A stretch of DNA of 19,261 nt, from NCBI GenBank assembly GCA_938028585.1, contig CALIZH010000172.1, positions 1 to 19,261 of the forward strand, in the 5' to 3' direction. Made by a program: the position numbers and the translations under genes. Positions 7,491 to 15,157 of the stretch are shown piece after piece. This stretch comes from an uncultured Actinomyces sp. (GTDB lineage: Bacteria; Actinomycetota; Actinomycetes; Actinomycetales; Actinomycetaceae). How positions within the stretch are numbered: the stretch's first letter is position 1; each line of letters opens with the position of its first letter. Below the pieces are notes generated by a model that saw only the letters and a program-made list of their open reading frames with translations, had not been told where the DNA came from and ran no database searches.

Positions 7491-8390
7491 TCAGGCAAAG
7501 CCGCACGCCTTGTAGACATGAGTCAGCATTGCAAGGCGCTCCTCCAAGGTCGCATCCTTAGGCACGCACATCTTCGCGCCCAGATAGTTGCATCCACCTT
7601 CGATTGCAGCCTGTGCGCAGCGCTTAATTTCTGCGTCGCTCATCAGCGATGCTGGTTCATCGCTCTGGCTAGGCAGGTGCCCATCAACCCACGAATAGCC
7701 GTACTGAGTTTCCTCGGGACCTGCACCAGAGAAGACGACACCATCCAGAACCCCGCGTTTTCCGGCTGCAACGATGTGATCGTAGGCAGCATCGGCACTG
7801 CGTTCTTCTAGAACAGAGCGCCCCCAGTTAATCAAGACACCGACCTCAAATTCCGCAGCGATCTCGATTTCTTCTTCGATCGAGAGGAATCCCTTTTCTG
7901 GCTTTTGCTCGGAGATAAAGCGATCGCAATGCTCAATAACTAGCCGCGCGCCGTACCAGTCCCATTCGCGCAAAACTTCCAACGAGCGCCTGAACGCGTC
8001 CCCATCCGCGGTCCGCGTAGGTGCCGAGTGCACCTCGATGCGCGTCACGACATTGCGATCGGCATGCTCGCTCAACTTGCCCACGTCCTCACGCAGCTGG
8101 CGGATGAAAGCCAGCGCGGCCTCGCGACCGTCCCGATCTGGCGAGGCCAAGCCGAAGTTCGCGTCTTTGCCGACGTTTTGCATGGTGCCGGGGATGGCGG
8201 TGACGGCGTTGAAATCCCAGTTCGCGGCAAGCAGGCCGGCGAGAAGTTCGTTATCGGTGGCGATCTGTCCGGGATAGGGCATTTCGAGGCCGTTGATCCA
8301 CGGCTGCTGCGCGAGAAGTTTGTAGTACTCCTCTTGTAGCTCGGGCGCCGGATGCGAGGCGTAGGCACCAATAATGAATGGGATTGTCAT
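7491..8390 (-). CDS. DUF4862-type TIM-barrel protein, function unknown
   Basis: 299-residue cytoplasmic protein resembling the DUF4862 family, which is related to xylose-isomerase-like TIM barrels (sugar phosphate isomerase/epimerase fold). Features that fit: IIGAYASHPAP at the N-terminus, GLEMPYPG (34-41), FGLASPDRDGR (79-89), and strand-end acidic/His residues in IEVHSAP (118-124), VIEHCDRF (151-158) and LINWGRS (186-192). Glu119, His121, Glu153 and His154 are plausible metal or substrate ligands. The frame is open for 32 more codons upstream. The AGAAGGA ribosome site, spaced 8 bases from the ATG at 8390, and the family N-terminus both choose this start. No signal peptide. The reaction is not known to me; a role with a carbohydrate is inferred from fold and from the sugar-related genes in the window. 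Confidence 0.72.
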   Translation of the reverse strand: MTIPFIIGAYASHPAPELQEEYYKLLAQQPWINGLEMPYPGQIATDNELLAGLLAANWDFNAVTAIPGTMQNVGKDANFGLASPDRDGREAALAFIRQLREDVGKLSEHADRNVVTRIEVHSAPTRTADGDAFRRSLEVLREWDWYGARLVIEHCDRFISEQKPEKGFLSIEEEIEIAAEFEVGVLINWGRSVLEERSADAAYDHIVAAGKRGVLDGVVFSGAGPEETQYGYSWVDGHLPSQSDEPASLMSDAEIKRCAQAAIEGGCNYLGAKMCVPKDATLEERLAMLTHVYKACGFA

Positions 8391-8572
8391 TGTGATCATC
8401 CTTCTGTGATGATGTCTCCGTCGTTGGGACACGCACTGATAAGTCTGACAGGTCGAACCCAAAAACGCAGCATATTTATCAGACAAATTTACCCTCAGAA
8501 AAGACCTACATCAAAGTCCTCATCCAGCCTCAATCCAACTCTTTCAAATATGGAAAACGATAAACTCAGCGC
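8391..8572. promoter_or_regulatory. Divergent intergenic region with an inverted repeat
   Basis: This 182-base region separates the leftward DUF4862 gene from the rightward DUF1444-like gene. CTGATAA (8436-8442) and TTATCAG (8476-8482) form 7-bp arms 33 bases apart. The motif GTCTGA(C/T)A occurs at both ends in opposite orientation. TAAACT (8561-8566) is a possible -10 box ending 6 bases before the rightward ATG, which has no ribosome site. No good -35 box is seen for either direction. Confidence 0.3.
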
Positions 8573-9502
8573 ATGGACCGTAATGAACTGATTCAGCGCA
8601 CTTTCCCCTACCTTTTGAAGCGTCTGGAAGACGCTGGCATCAACGCGACTCCCCAAGTCGACCCTCAAACAAACGGCTACATTTTGACCGTCGACACCAT
8701 GCGCTTCAACGTTGAAAACCTTCTGTCGGATCTATCGCGCTGCGACCAGGCCCAGCATCAGGAGCGAATCGAACGCTGGGTTGCCTTCATGATTGAGACC
8801 CTGCGGATGCCCGAGTACTCGGTTAATGATCCCGATGAGCTTCGCAAGCGAATCCGCACACGCATCATCCGGAGCGGGCAAAGCTCAGATCTGCCCATCA
8901 CCTACATTCGCCCATTCACCGCCGGATTAGCCAAAGCGCTCTATCTGGATTTCCCAAACAGCGTGTCATTGGTGACGGATCAAAGCCTTGCGCGTTACCC
9001 GCTTTCCGTCGACGAGCTCTTCTACTACGGTCAGATCAACACCGATAATGAGCCAATCGATACCAAGCAAGAGGTGGGTCCATTCACCGAGCTTCTGGGA
9101 GAATCACCATTTATTGCCGGCAAGGCAGCAAACATCAGTGCCTTGGTAAGCAATCTCCACATTAACGCTCCCCACGGATTGTTCTTTGCTATTCCGCAAC
9201 GATCCGTTCTGCTCTATGCGCCTATCGATCCGGAAGACATTTCACGACAGATACTCCAGATGGCCGACTACATGCGCTTCGCGGTCATGGAAGAGTTCGG
9301 CAATAACAAGGGCTACGCGATCAGTCGCGATATCTTCTACTGCCTACCCACGGGAGAATTCGGCCCGATCACCCGGGGTGACAATCCCGAACTTCACGAG
9401 CTTTTCAGCAACCCCAAGATCGACTTCGAGACCTTTATGGGGCTTACAGAAAAGTACCTGTATCTACCCGAAAGTTTCGTCCAGCGCTTCCTTGCGAAGT
9501 AA
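8573..9502 (+). CDS. Uncharacterised protein, DUF1444/YtpQ-like
   Basis: 309 residues, soluble, no signal peptide or membrane helix. The layout recalls the DUF1444 (YtpQ) family. There is an N-terminal part with a GYILTVDTMRFNVENL strand pair (35-50). Next come a helical stretch (about 65-100) and an IYP/LRP-like segment ITYIRPF (109-115). The central YLDFPNSVSLVTDQSLARY (124-142) and LSVDELFYYGQIN (144-156) follow, and then a C-terminal alpha/beta unit with SPFIAGKAANISAL (178-191) and HGLFFAIPQRSVLLYAPID (201-219). The match is by pattern memory and is moderate. It stands alone between a divergent gene and a tRNA. The start has no Shine-Dalgarno and may be leaderless. The gene is real by length and conservation-like motifs; its function is unknown. 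Confidence 0.75.
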   Translation: MDRNELIQRTFPYLLKRLEDAGINATPQVDPQTNGYILTVDTMRFNVENLLSDLSRCDQAQHQERIERWVAFMIETLRMPEYSVNDPDELRKRIRTRIIRSGQSSDLPITYIRPFTAGLAKALYLDFPNSVSLVTDQSLARYPLSVDELFYYGQINTDNEPIDTKQEVGPFTELLGESPFIAGKAANISALVSNLHINAPHGLFFAIPQRSVLLYAPIDPEDISRQILQMADYMRFAVMEEFGNNKGYAISRDIFYCLPTGEFGPITRGDNPELHELFSNPKIDFETFMGLTEKYLYLPESFVQRFLAK

Positions 9503-9550
9503 AAGAAGAACGGAAGCTAGCCGCACGCGGATGGCGATCAACTATAGGAA

Positions 9551-9581
9551 GAGCATCTCCGCACTTCTCAAGGTGATGCTC
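9551..9581 (+). terminator. Weak hairpin after the DUF1444-like gene
   Basis: GAGCATC (9551-9557) and GATGCTC (9575-9581) form a 7-bp stem with a 17-base loop 48 bases after the stop codon, followed by a short pyrimidine-rich run rather than a T-tract. It may end the upstream transcript before the tRNA promoter. Support is weak. Confidence 0.3.
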
Positions 9582-9601
9582 GCCGCCTTTCACACTTCGG
9601 T

Positions 9602-9630
9602 TTGACTTCTGCGTCCTCATTCCCTAAAGT
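9602..9630 (+). promoter_or_regulatory. tRNA-Leu promoter
   Basis: TTGACT (9602-9607) and TAAAGT (9625-9630) are separated by exactly 17 bases and sit 10 bases before the mature tRNA start. This is a good housekeeping-sigma match (5 of 6 and 4 of 6). Confidence 0.7.
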
Positions 9631-9640
9631 TTCCACGTAC

Positions 9641-9724
9641 GCGCGAGTGGCGGAATAGGCAGACGCGCACGGTTCAGGTCCGTGTCCTAGTGATAGGGTG
9701 GGGGTTCAACTCCCCCCTCGCGCA
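9641..9724 (+). tRNA. tRNA-Leu, anticodon CAG
   Basis: 84-base class II tRNA. Acceptor GCGCGAG (9641-9647) pairs with CTCGCGC (9717-9723), with discriminator A at 9724. The anticodon stem CACGG/CCGTG holds loop TTCAGGT, with CAG at 9675-9677, reading CUG codons. The long variable arm fits leucine. The T arm GGGGG-TTCAACT-CCCCC is perfect. The 3' CCA is not encoded (ACG follows), as in many actinobacteria. It has its own promoter and terminator, so it is a single-gene unit. Confidence 0.96.
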
Positions 9725-9730
9725 CGTAGT

Positions 9731-9763
9731 AAGGACCCAGCGAAAGCTGGGTCCTTTTGTTTT
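9731..9763 (+). terminator. Intrinsic terminator of tRNA-Leu
   Basis: AAGGACCCAGC (9731-9741), GAAA tetraloop, GCTGGGTCCTT (9746-9756), then TTGTTTT. A perfect 11-bp stem with a T-rich tail 6 bases after the tRNA. Confidence 0.93.
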
Positions 9764-9829
9764 ACCTGCCAAATCCTAGTCAGCTTATGCACAAAGCAGC
9801 GCATTGCGCACCTCGCTTAACTAAACTGT

Positions 9830-9865
9830 GAGGCCGGCTGACGCCCTCAAGCGCCAACCGGCCTC
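9830..9865 (-). terminator. Strong hairpin downstream of pheA
   Basis: GAGGCCGG (9830-9837)/CCGGCCTC (9858-9865) are perfect arms. Including inner pairs with two G-U wobbles, the stem is 15 bp with a 6-base loop when read leftward. It begins 15 bases after the pheA stop and is followed by ACAGTTTAGTT rather than a clean T-run. It probably ends the dedA-pheA transcript or protects its 3' end. The 9764-9829 stretch holds nothing else I can identify. Confidence 0.65.
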
Positions 9866-9880
9866 GTAAAAATCGGCAGT

Positions 9881-10816
9881 TCAGTCCTGCTCGACACCCG
9901 CAAGGAGCTCGCGCACCCAAGTTCGCGCGCGTCGATAGTCCTCGTCATCTTGGGGAACATCCGCGCTATTGACAGTCGAGCTGGGGTACGAACCCATGAA
10001 TCGCACATCCGGAGACACTCGATACAACCCGCGCAGTGCCGCCTGAATATGTTCCTGAGCGATGTGTCCAACCATGTCAATCGAGAAGGTATAGGCACCC
10101 AAACCATCGCCACTGGGACGTGATTCGATTCGTGACAGGTCAACGTCATGCACCGAGAACTGTTCAAGCAAACGCATCAGCGATCCCGCTTGGTTGACAG
10201 GCAGCGCAACTTGAATGGTCGTCTTGTCATGTCCGGTCGGAGCTGTCAAGGCTCCTTCAATCGGCCTTCTCACGCACACAAAACGCGTGATCGCACCCGG
10301 ATTATCCGCAACATCCGTGAACAGCGATTCCAAACCATAACGGTCCACCGAGGTTGCGTTACACAGAACCGCGTCGAATGCGCTTTCGCCCGAACCCAAG
10401 GTCTCGGCCGCTGCAGCAGTCGAAGTCGTGGGGACGTGAACAACTCCGGGGAAGGTTTCCTCAGCCCAGTTTCGACACTGCGCCCACGCGTGCGGGTGGG
10501 TTCCAATCTTACGAATATCCGATACCTGGGTTCCGGGTCGAACAGCCAGGTGGAAGGTAATCGGCACCAGCATTTCCGCACGGATCACCAGTTGAGGGTA
10601 GTCTGCCAGCGCATCGAGCGTTGCATTGACGCCACCTTCGATGGAGTTCTCAATGGGTACGACTGCCCAGTCTGCCCTTCCCTCGCGCACGGCCTTCATC
10701 GCCAAAGGAGGAGAAGTGAGCGGAATGAGTTCTGCTTCTTCGGGAGCAACCTGACGCAGGGCCTGCTCGGTAAAGGTTCCAAATGGGCCAAGAAATGCAA
10801 TTCGCAGCTTGCTCAC
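9881..10816 (-). CDS. pheA: Prephenate dehydratase
   Basis: Converts prephenate to phenylpyruvate with loss of water and CO2, the committed step to phenylalanine; cytoplasmic. 311 residues, monofunctional (no chorismate mutase domain), as in many actinobacteria. The catalytic domain (about 4-185) shows FLGPFGTFTEQAL (8-20), VVPIENSIEGGVN (52-64) and the catalytic ITRF with Thr177. The ACT domain (about 197-275) has the GSLMRLLEQF region and the phenylalanine-binding ESRPSGDGLGAY motif (231-242), so feedback inhibition by phenylalanine is expected. The ATG at 10816 overlaps the dedA stop (ATGA), so it is probably translated by coupling. The C-terminal tail (276-311) is acidic and variable. Confidence 0.96.
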   Translation of the reverse strand: MSKLRIAFLGPFGTFTEQALRQVAPEEAELIPLTSPPLAMKAVREGRADWAVVPIENSIEGGVNATLDALADYPQLVIRAEMLVPITFHLAVRPGTQVSDIRKIGTHPHAWAQCRNWAEETFPGVVHVPTTSTAAAAETLGSGESAFDAVLCNATSVDRYGLESLFTDVADNPGAITRFVCVRRPIEGALTAPTGHDKTTIQVALPVNQAGSLMRLLEQFSVHDVDLSRIESRPSGDGLGAYTFSIDMVGHIAQEHIQAALRGLYRVSPDVRFMGSYPSSTVNSADVPQDDEDYRRARTWVRELLAGVEQD

Positions 10817-11511
10817 TCGGCGTGCTCCTGCTGCGAGAGGGCCTCGGCTTCACCGTCCTCAGCATGCTCGCCTGCACGCTTCTTTCCGACGATCTCAATG
10901 ATCACGGGCAGAACCGAGACGAGGATGATCACACCCAGGATCAAGGTCAGATTGTCGTGCACGAAGGGAACATTACCCAAAAGTGAGCCAACGAGGATGA
11001 ATCCCGCACCCCAGATCAAGGCACCCAGGGTGTTGAAGATCAGGAACTTGGCGTAGGGGTAGCGCGCCATTCCCGCGGCGAGTGGAATGAAGGTCCGCAC
11101 GAAGGGAATGAAACGACCAATCACCAGCGAACGACCGCCGTAATCACGGAAGTAGTGCTCAGCCTTCTCCAAGTGCTCGGTCTTCAGTACTCGCGCATCC
11201 GGCTTGAAGAGCTTGCGCCCCCACTTCGCACCCAGGAAGTAACCAATTTGCGCGCCAATGAAGGCTGCAACAACAACCATGATGATCAGGGTTGGCAGGT
11301 GCAGGCCCAGTCGATCGTGCAGCAAACCTGCTGTGAAGAGCAGAGATTCTCCGGGAAGAACCGGGAAAAGGACACCCGACTCAATGAGGACGATGAGCAT
11401 CGTCCCCCACAGGACCCACGGTCCCATTGCGACCAGCAGAGTTTCGGGGTCTTTAAACCAGTTAATGAAGGTGTCAAGCCCTGAGGCGTTCACCAGGATG
11501 GCGTTCAGCAT
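10813..11511 (-). CDS. dedA: DedA-family membrane protein
   Basis: Polytopic inner-membrane protein. Members of the family recycle lipid carriers (undecaprenyl phosphate) or flip phospholipids and affect pH and drug tolerance. 232 residues from the ATG at 11511, chosen because GAAGGA lies 7 bases upstream; an in-frame ATG 42 bases earlier has no such site. Helices at about 26-45, 72-95, 155-178 and 188-208, with re-entrant regions between. Family residues visible are Glu44 and Glu55 in VLIESGVLFPVLPGESLLF, the GAQIGYFLG motif (86-94), and Arg133 and Arg139 in GRFIPFVRTFIPLAAG. The tail 209-232 is hydrophilic. It overlaps pheA by 4 bases. The family is certain; the lipid substrate is not determined. 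Confidence 0.93.
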   Translation of the reverse strand: MLNAILVNASGLDTFINWFKDPETLLVAMGPWVLWGTMLIVLIESGVLFPVLPGESLLFTAGLLHDRLGLHLPTLIIMVVVAAFIGAQIGYFLGAKWGRKLFKPDARVLKTEHLEKAEHYFRDYGGRSLVIGRFIPFVRTFIPLAAGMARYPYAKFLIFNTLGALIWGAGFILVGSLLGNVPFVHDNLTLILGVIILVSVLPVIIEIVGKKRAGEHAEDGEAEALSQQEHAE

Positions 11512-11563
11512 GCAGAATTCCTTCAATTGGGTACAACGAATGACAAAGTGCACGGCATGTTAC

Positions 11564-11593
11564 TTGAGTCAACCCTACCGGTCTTTGCATAAC
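11564..11593 (+). promoter_or_regulatory. Candidate promoter of the 868-residue membrane protein gene
   Basis: TTGAGT (11564-11569), 18-base spacer, CATAAC (11588-11593; 4 of 6). Transcription would begin at or next to the ATG at 11601. The -35 region is the palindrome TTGAGTCAA, which also offers TTGACT to the leftward dedA side, though no good leftward -10 box follows. Confidence 0.4.
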
Positions 11594-11600
11594 AGATAGG

Positions 11601-14207
11601 ATGTCATCCATGGAGAATTCCGAGGAACTGGTCACGTCTGACATAACCGAGGCCCCCACATCCTCTGTGGAACCACCGGTGGATGCACCTGAATCGACTG
11701 CACCCACTTCCTTGCGCTCGCGGCTTCCCGAACCCGTTTTCTTTGCCGATCACCTGCTTTCCCGCCGTCGGCGCCGGTCTGATCTCTACGAGGCCATCAT
11801 GTGCCTTGTGGGAATTGTCCTTGTGTGGGGCCTGGGATTCGTCGCATCCTCAACTACAGAAGGCGTCGCCCAAGACGTTCTACGAGTCACAGTGATCCGC
11901 GATCTCCTCCTGATGCCCCTGTCACTCTTGGAGGGCCTGACCATCTTGGTCACCCCGATCGCCGTCATTGGAATGTTGCTTTTCCGCCGACAGGTCTCCA
12001 CTGCCATCGAAGCTCTCGCCACCGCCATGATCGCTGGCGTGGCCTCGTATGTAATCTTGCTGGGACTTCGCCAACTTCCTGAAACCATCACTGGCCCACT
12101 CAGGGTGACGAACGTGGAGAACGGACAGACGGCCTCGCACATCGCGATCAACCTGGTCGCAATCGCTCTCATTGCCCTCTTCACAGCTGCGGGTGAAGCC
12201 GAAGCACTTCGTTCAGTCCGCTGGTCCTACTGGGCTCTGGGCATCATCATCGTCATTTGGGTACTGCGCGGACAACTCACTCTTCCATCCGCGTTGATCT
12301 CCGTTCTTCTTGGTCGCACTTTTGGTGTCTTGTCGCGTTTCTTCTTGGGCTTCCAAGACCGCAGTGCCTCGGGCGACCAGATTGTGAAGGCACTGCTCTC
12401 GATCCGGATTATTCCCTCACGCGTCATCCGCACAGACCTTCTTCCCACCGGCGTCACGCTCGACACATGGACTGTTACGGAAACACCGCACGGCCACTTC
12501 CGTATGGAGACCGCTGAAGCTGATTCAGCGGAATACACGATTGCCCGCCGACCACCGGTCGATGGAAACCGCCACTACCAGGTCTGGGATACCTACGGCG
12601 TTCCATACGAAATCACTATTTTGGATCCGGGCCGCGGTATGGCCGGCACACTCCTGGAAGTATGGAACAACGTTCGCCTACGCGGGATTTCTCGCTGGGT
12701 TTCCCCCTCGGTGAAAGCAGCTGCAGAGCGTTCCATGCTGACCGCTATTTCAGCTAAACGTTCCGGTGTTCACTTGCCTGAGCCCATGGGTATTGCTCAA
12801 GCTGGGGACTCGATCATGACGGCGATGCGAGCCCTTCCCCCGACAGCTTCCCTCAAGGATCTGGCCGACACCGATGCACTGAGCGATGACATTCTTGATC
12901 AGGCGTGGAAGCAGCTCCTCTTGGCACACTCTCACGCGATCAGCCACCGCCACATCGCCCCTTCATCCCTCGTACTCGACCAGTCCTCAGAGGTTTGGCT
13001 CATCCACTGGGATGAAGGCGAGGTGGCAACTACTGAGCTCAACCAACGCATTGATATCGCTCAGCTCCTCACCCTACTTGCTATCTATGCTGGGCCTGAG
13101 CGAGCTCTGGCCTCGGCACGACGAAACCTCAGCGAAGCGGAATTGGTCGCCTGCGCGCCGGTTCTTCAAAAGCCGGTTCTTCCTTCCGAGGTTTCCTCCG
13201 CCCTTCGACGCAGCGACCTTCTGGATCGCCTGCGCGAGGCGATCGTCGCCGACACCCCGCAAGAATCCGTTCAGCCCGCAAACCTTCAGCGCTTCGCACC
13301 CAGGACAATGATTACCTTCGGTGTTCTGGCAGTTGCGGTTGTCGTGTTGATGGGTTCGCTCAACTTCTCCGATATCGTCGCTGCGGTGAAGCAGGCAAGC
13401 CCTATTTGGATCGCTGTCGCTTTCGCTTTCGCAGCGACAACCTGGGTTGGAGGAGCTGTTCCCCTGGTTGCCTTCAGCCAAGAGAAGGTCAAATTTGGCG
13501 ATGCCATCTTGGCTCAGATCGCAGCCTCGATCATCACTCTTGTTGCTCCCGCTGGAATTGGCCCGGCGGCGCTCAACCTGCGTTTCCTGACAAAGCAGAA
13601 GATGTCGACAGCCGCTGCCGTCACCACCGTCACTTTGCAGCAGATTTCCCAGTTCCTGGTGACCGTTTCATTGTTGGTCATCGTCCTGTTCTTCTCGGGT
13701 TCGTCGCTGTCGGTTTCACTCCCCTACGGCGCGATTATTGCCGGAACCGCTGTCGTAGCTGTGATTGTCATCGTGTGCATTTCGATTCCGAAGATCCGAA
13801 AGTTCATTTGGTCGAAGATCGAGCCAACATGGAAGCAGGTGTATCCGCGTCTTCTGTGGGTTGCCGGTCAGCCTCAGCGTCTCCTCGCGGTGCTCGGTGG
13901 AAACCTGCTCATGAATATCGGTTTCGTTGGAGCCTTCTGGGCGTCCTTGACCGCAATGGGCGGGTCATTGAACTTGGTGACGCTCTCCATCACCTACTTG
14001 GCCTCGAACTCACTGGGTTCTGTCGTCCCCTCCCCCGGTGGTATCGGTCCGGTCGAGGCCGCACTCACCGGTGGCCTTCAAGTTGCCGGAATCGCCGTGT
14101 CCCTGGCTCTTCCGACCGCGATCATCTACCGTCTGGTGACCTTCTACGGCCGCGCTCCCTTCGGTTGGGTGGCCCTGAAGATCATGCAGAAGCGAAACCT
14201 GATCTGA
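11601..14207 (+). CDS. Membrane protein: degenerate kinase-like domain fused to an LPG-synthase-type transmembrane domain
   Basis: 868-residue multidomain membrane protein. Residues 1-60 are acidic, disordered and end in RRRRR. About six helices lie at 64-82, 104-127, 136-155, 181-198, 208-222 and 226-250. A cytoplasmic domain (about 260-565) has the order of a protein-kinase-like fold: a lysine/glutamate-containing N-lobe, LPEPMGIAQAGDSIMTAMRAL (392-412) like the hinge, SHRHIAPSSLVL (448-459) in the place of the catalytic loop, and LIHWDEGE (467-474) in the place of DFG. HRD has become HRH and the loop Asn is Ser, so catalysis is doubtful. The C-terminus (571-868) is a PF03706-type domain (UPF0104/AglD/MprF flippase-like) with the PSPGGIGPVEAAL motif (810-822). 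An alternative start at 11610 has AGGA 8 bases upstream. It diverges from dedA. Substrate unknown; a lipid or polyprenyl-linked sugar is plausible. Confidence 0.85.
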   Translation: MSSMENSEELVTSDITEAPTSSVEPPVDAPESTAPTSLRSRLPEPVFFADHLLSRRRRRSDLYEAIMCLVGIVLVWGLGFVASSTTEGVAQDVLRVTVIRDLLLMPLSLLEGLTILVTPIAVIGMLLFRRQVSTAIEALATAMIAGVASYVILLGLRQLPETITGPLRVTNVENGQTASHIAINLVAIALIALFTAAGEAEALRSVRWSYWALGIIIVIWVLRGQLTLPSALISVLLGRTFGVLSRFFLGFQDRSASGDQIVKALLSIRIIPSRVIRTDLLPTGVTLDTWTVTETPHGHFRMETAEADSAEYTIARRPPVDGNRHYQVWDTYGVPYEITILDPGRGMAGTLLEVWNNVRLRGISRWVSPSVKAAAERSMLTAISAKRSGVHLPEPMGIAQAGDSIMTAMRALPPTASLKDLADTDALSDDILDQAWKQLLLAHSHAISHRHIAPSSLVLDQSSEVWLIHWDEGEVATTELNQRIDIAQLLTLLAIYAGPERALASARRNLSEAELVACAPVLQKPVLPSEVSSALRRSDLLDRLREAIVADTPQESVQPANLQRFAPRTMITFGVLAVAVVVLMGSLNFSDIVAAVKQASPIWIAVAFAFAATTWVGGAVPLVAFSQEKVKFGDAILAQIAASIITLVAPAGIGPAALNLRFLTKQKMSTAAAVTTVTLQQISQFLVTVSLLVIVLFFSGSSLSVSLPYGAIIAGTAVVAVIVIVCISIPKIRKFIWSKIEPTWKQVYPRLLWVAGQPQRLLAVLGGNLLMNIGFVGAFWASLTAMGGSLNLVTLSITYLASNSLGSVVPSPGGIGPVEAALTGGLQVAGIAVSLALPTAIIYRLVTFYGRAPFGWVALKIMQKRNLI

Positions 14208-14266
14208 TCCTCTGCTGACTTTGCCGCATATTGACAGACCGACATGGGGCTGCCTATAAAAAATTT

Positions 14267-15157
14267 TCAGCCCTTCACGGCCCCCGACACCATACCAGTT
14301 GACATCCGGTTCTGAACGAAAATGAACAGGATCAGCACGGGGATTGTGATGAGTGTCGAGCCTGCCATCACACCGCCCCAGTCCGAACCTTGCAGGCCTT
14401 GCTGGAAAGATTGCAGCCATAGCGGCAAAGTCACTGCCGAATCGCGAGAGAGCACAATCAGGGCCAGCGTGTATTCATTCCAGGAGTGAAGGAAGGCAAA
14501 TACCGAGGTCGATACCAATCCCGGTGCGAGAAGCGGCAAGGTCACACGCATGAATGCTTGGATTCGGGTGCATCCATCGATCATTGCGGCCTGCTCGAGC
14601 TCCTCGGGAACGGCCTCGACATAACCGCGCATCATCCATGTGACGAAGGGGAGCACGCCACCCACGTACAGCAATGACAGGCCAGCAACCGAGTTCAACA
14701 GCGCCCATGAGTCCAACATCCTGTACTGGGAAATAAAGAGCGCTTCGGCGGGGATCATCTGAATCACAAGAATTGCAACAATCAGAGTCCGACGGCCGCG
14801 GAAATTAAAACGTGCCAAGGCCAAAGCTGCAAGAAGTGAGCACAGGGTTGTTGCCACAACGGTGATGACTGCCGCGCCCAAGGACATGAGCAACGCGGAG
14901 TGAAATGCGGGAGATGAGAGCACCTTGGTGAAGTGTTCGGTGGTCAGCGGCGCGGGTATCAGCTTTGGTGGGCTCGACAGAAGGTTTCTCTCGGTTTGGA
15001 ATGCTGAGTTCACCATCCAATACACGGGAAGGAGCCAGACGAGCGAAGTGACGACCAAAATCGCATTGACTGCAATCTTGCCGGGATGGATTTTCTTGTG
15101 ATTGAGGGGACGAGGCTCAGCCTGGTGTGCGCGTTCCCGAACCTGTGCAGCGCTCAT
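14267..15157 (-). CDS. Sugar ABC transporter permease, MalG type
   Basis: Inner-membrane subunit of a CUT1 carbohydrate importer, 296 residues with about six helices (29-50, 88-113, 124-145, 155-177, 215-238 and 270-290). The ATPase-contacting EAA loop is at 186-208 (ELEQAAMIDGCTRIQAFMRV), with the conserved Gly at 195. The N-terminal 25 residues are polar and cytoplasmic. The ATG overlaps the stop of the upstream permease gene by 4 bases, and GGGGGA lies 7-8 bases before it, inside that gene. Last gene of the importer operon; no ATPase gene follows before the next gene at 14207, which points the other way. The substrate cannot be read from a permease. Confidence 0.93.
   Translation of the reverse strand: MSAAQVRERAHQAEPRPLNHKKIHPGKIAVNAILVVTSLVWLLPVYWMVNSAFQTERNLLSSPPKLIPAPLTTEHFTKVLSSPAFHSALLMSLGAAVITVVATTLCSLLAALALARFNFRGRRTLIVAILVIQMIPAEALFISQYRMLDSWALLNSVAGLSLLYVGGVLPFVTWMMRGYVEAVPEELEQAAMIDGCTRIQAFMRVTLPLLAPGLVSTSVFAFLHSWNEYTLALIVLSRDSAVTLPLWLQSFQQGLQGSDWGGVMAGSTLITIPVLILFIFVQNRMSTGMVSGAVKG

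Noticed and set aside
8391..8486. 32-residue N-terminal extension of the DUF4862 protein
   Set aside because: His/Arg-rich, unlike the family, and the ribosome site serves the ATG at 8390.
9641..9724. tRNA-Leu as an integration site
   Set aside because: No duplicated 3' end, integrase or foreign-looking genes nearby.
14247..14273. GGGCTG/CAGCCC inverted repeat between the membrane fusion gene and the permease
   Set aside because: Only 6-bp arms, a 15-base AT-rich loop and no T-run after either arm; it also overlaps the permease stop. Not a convincing terminator.
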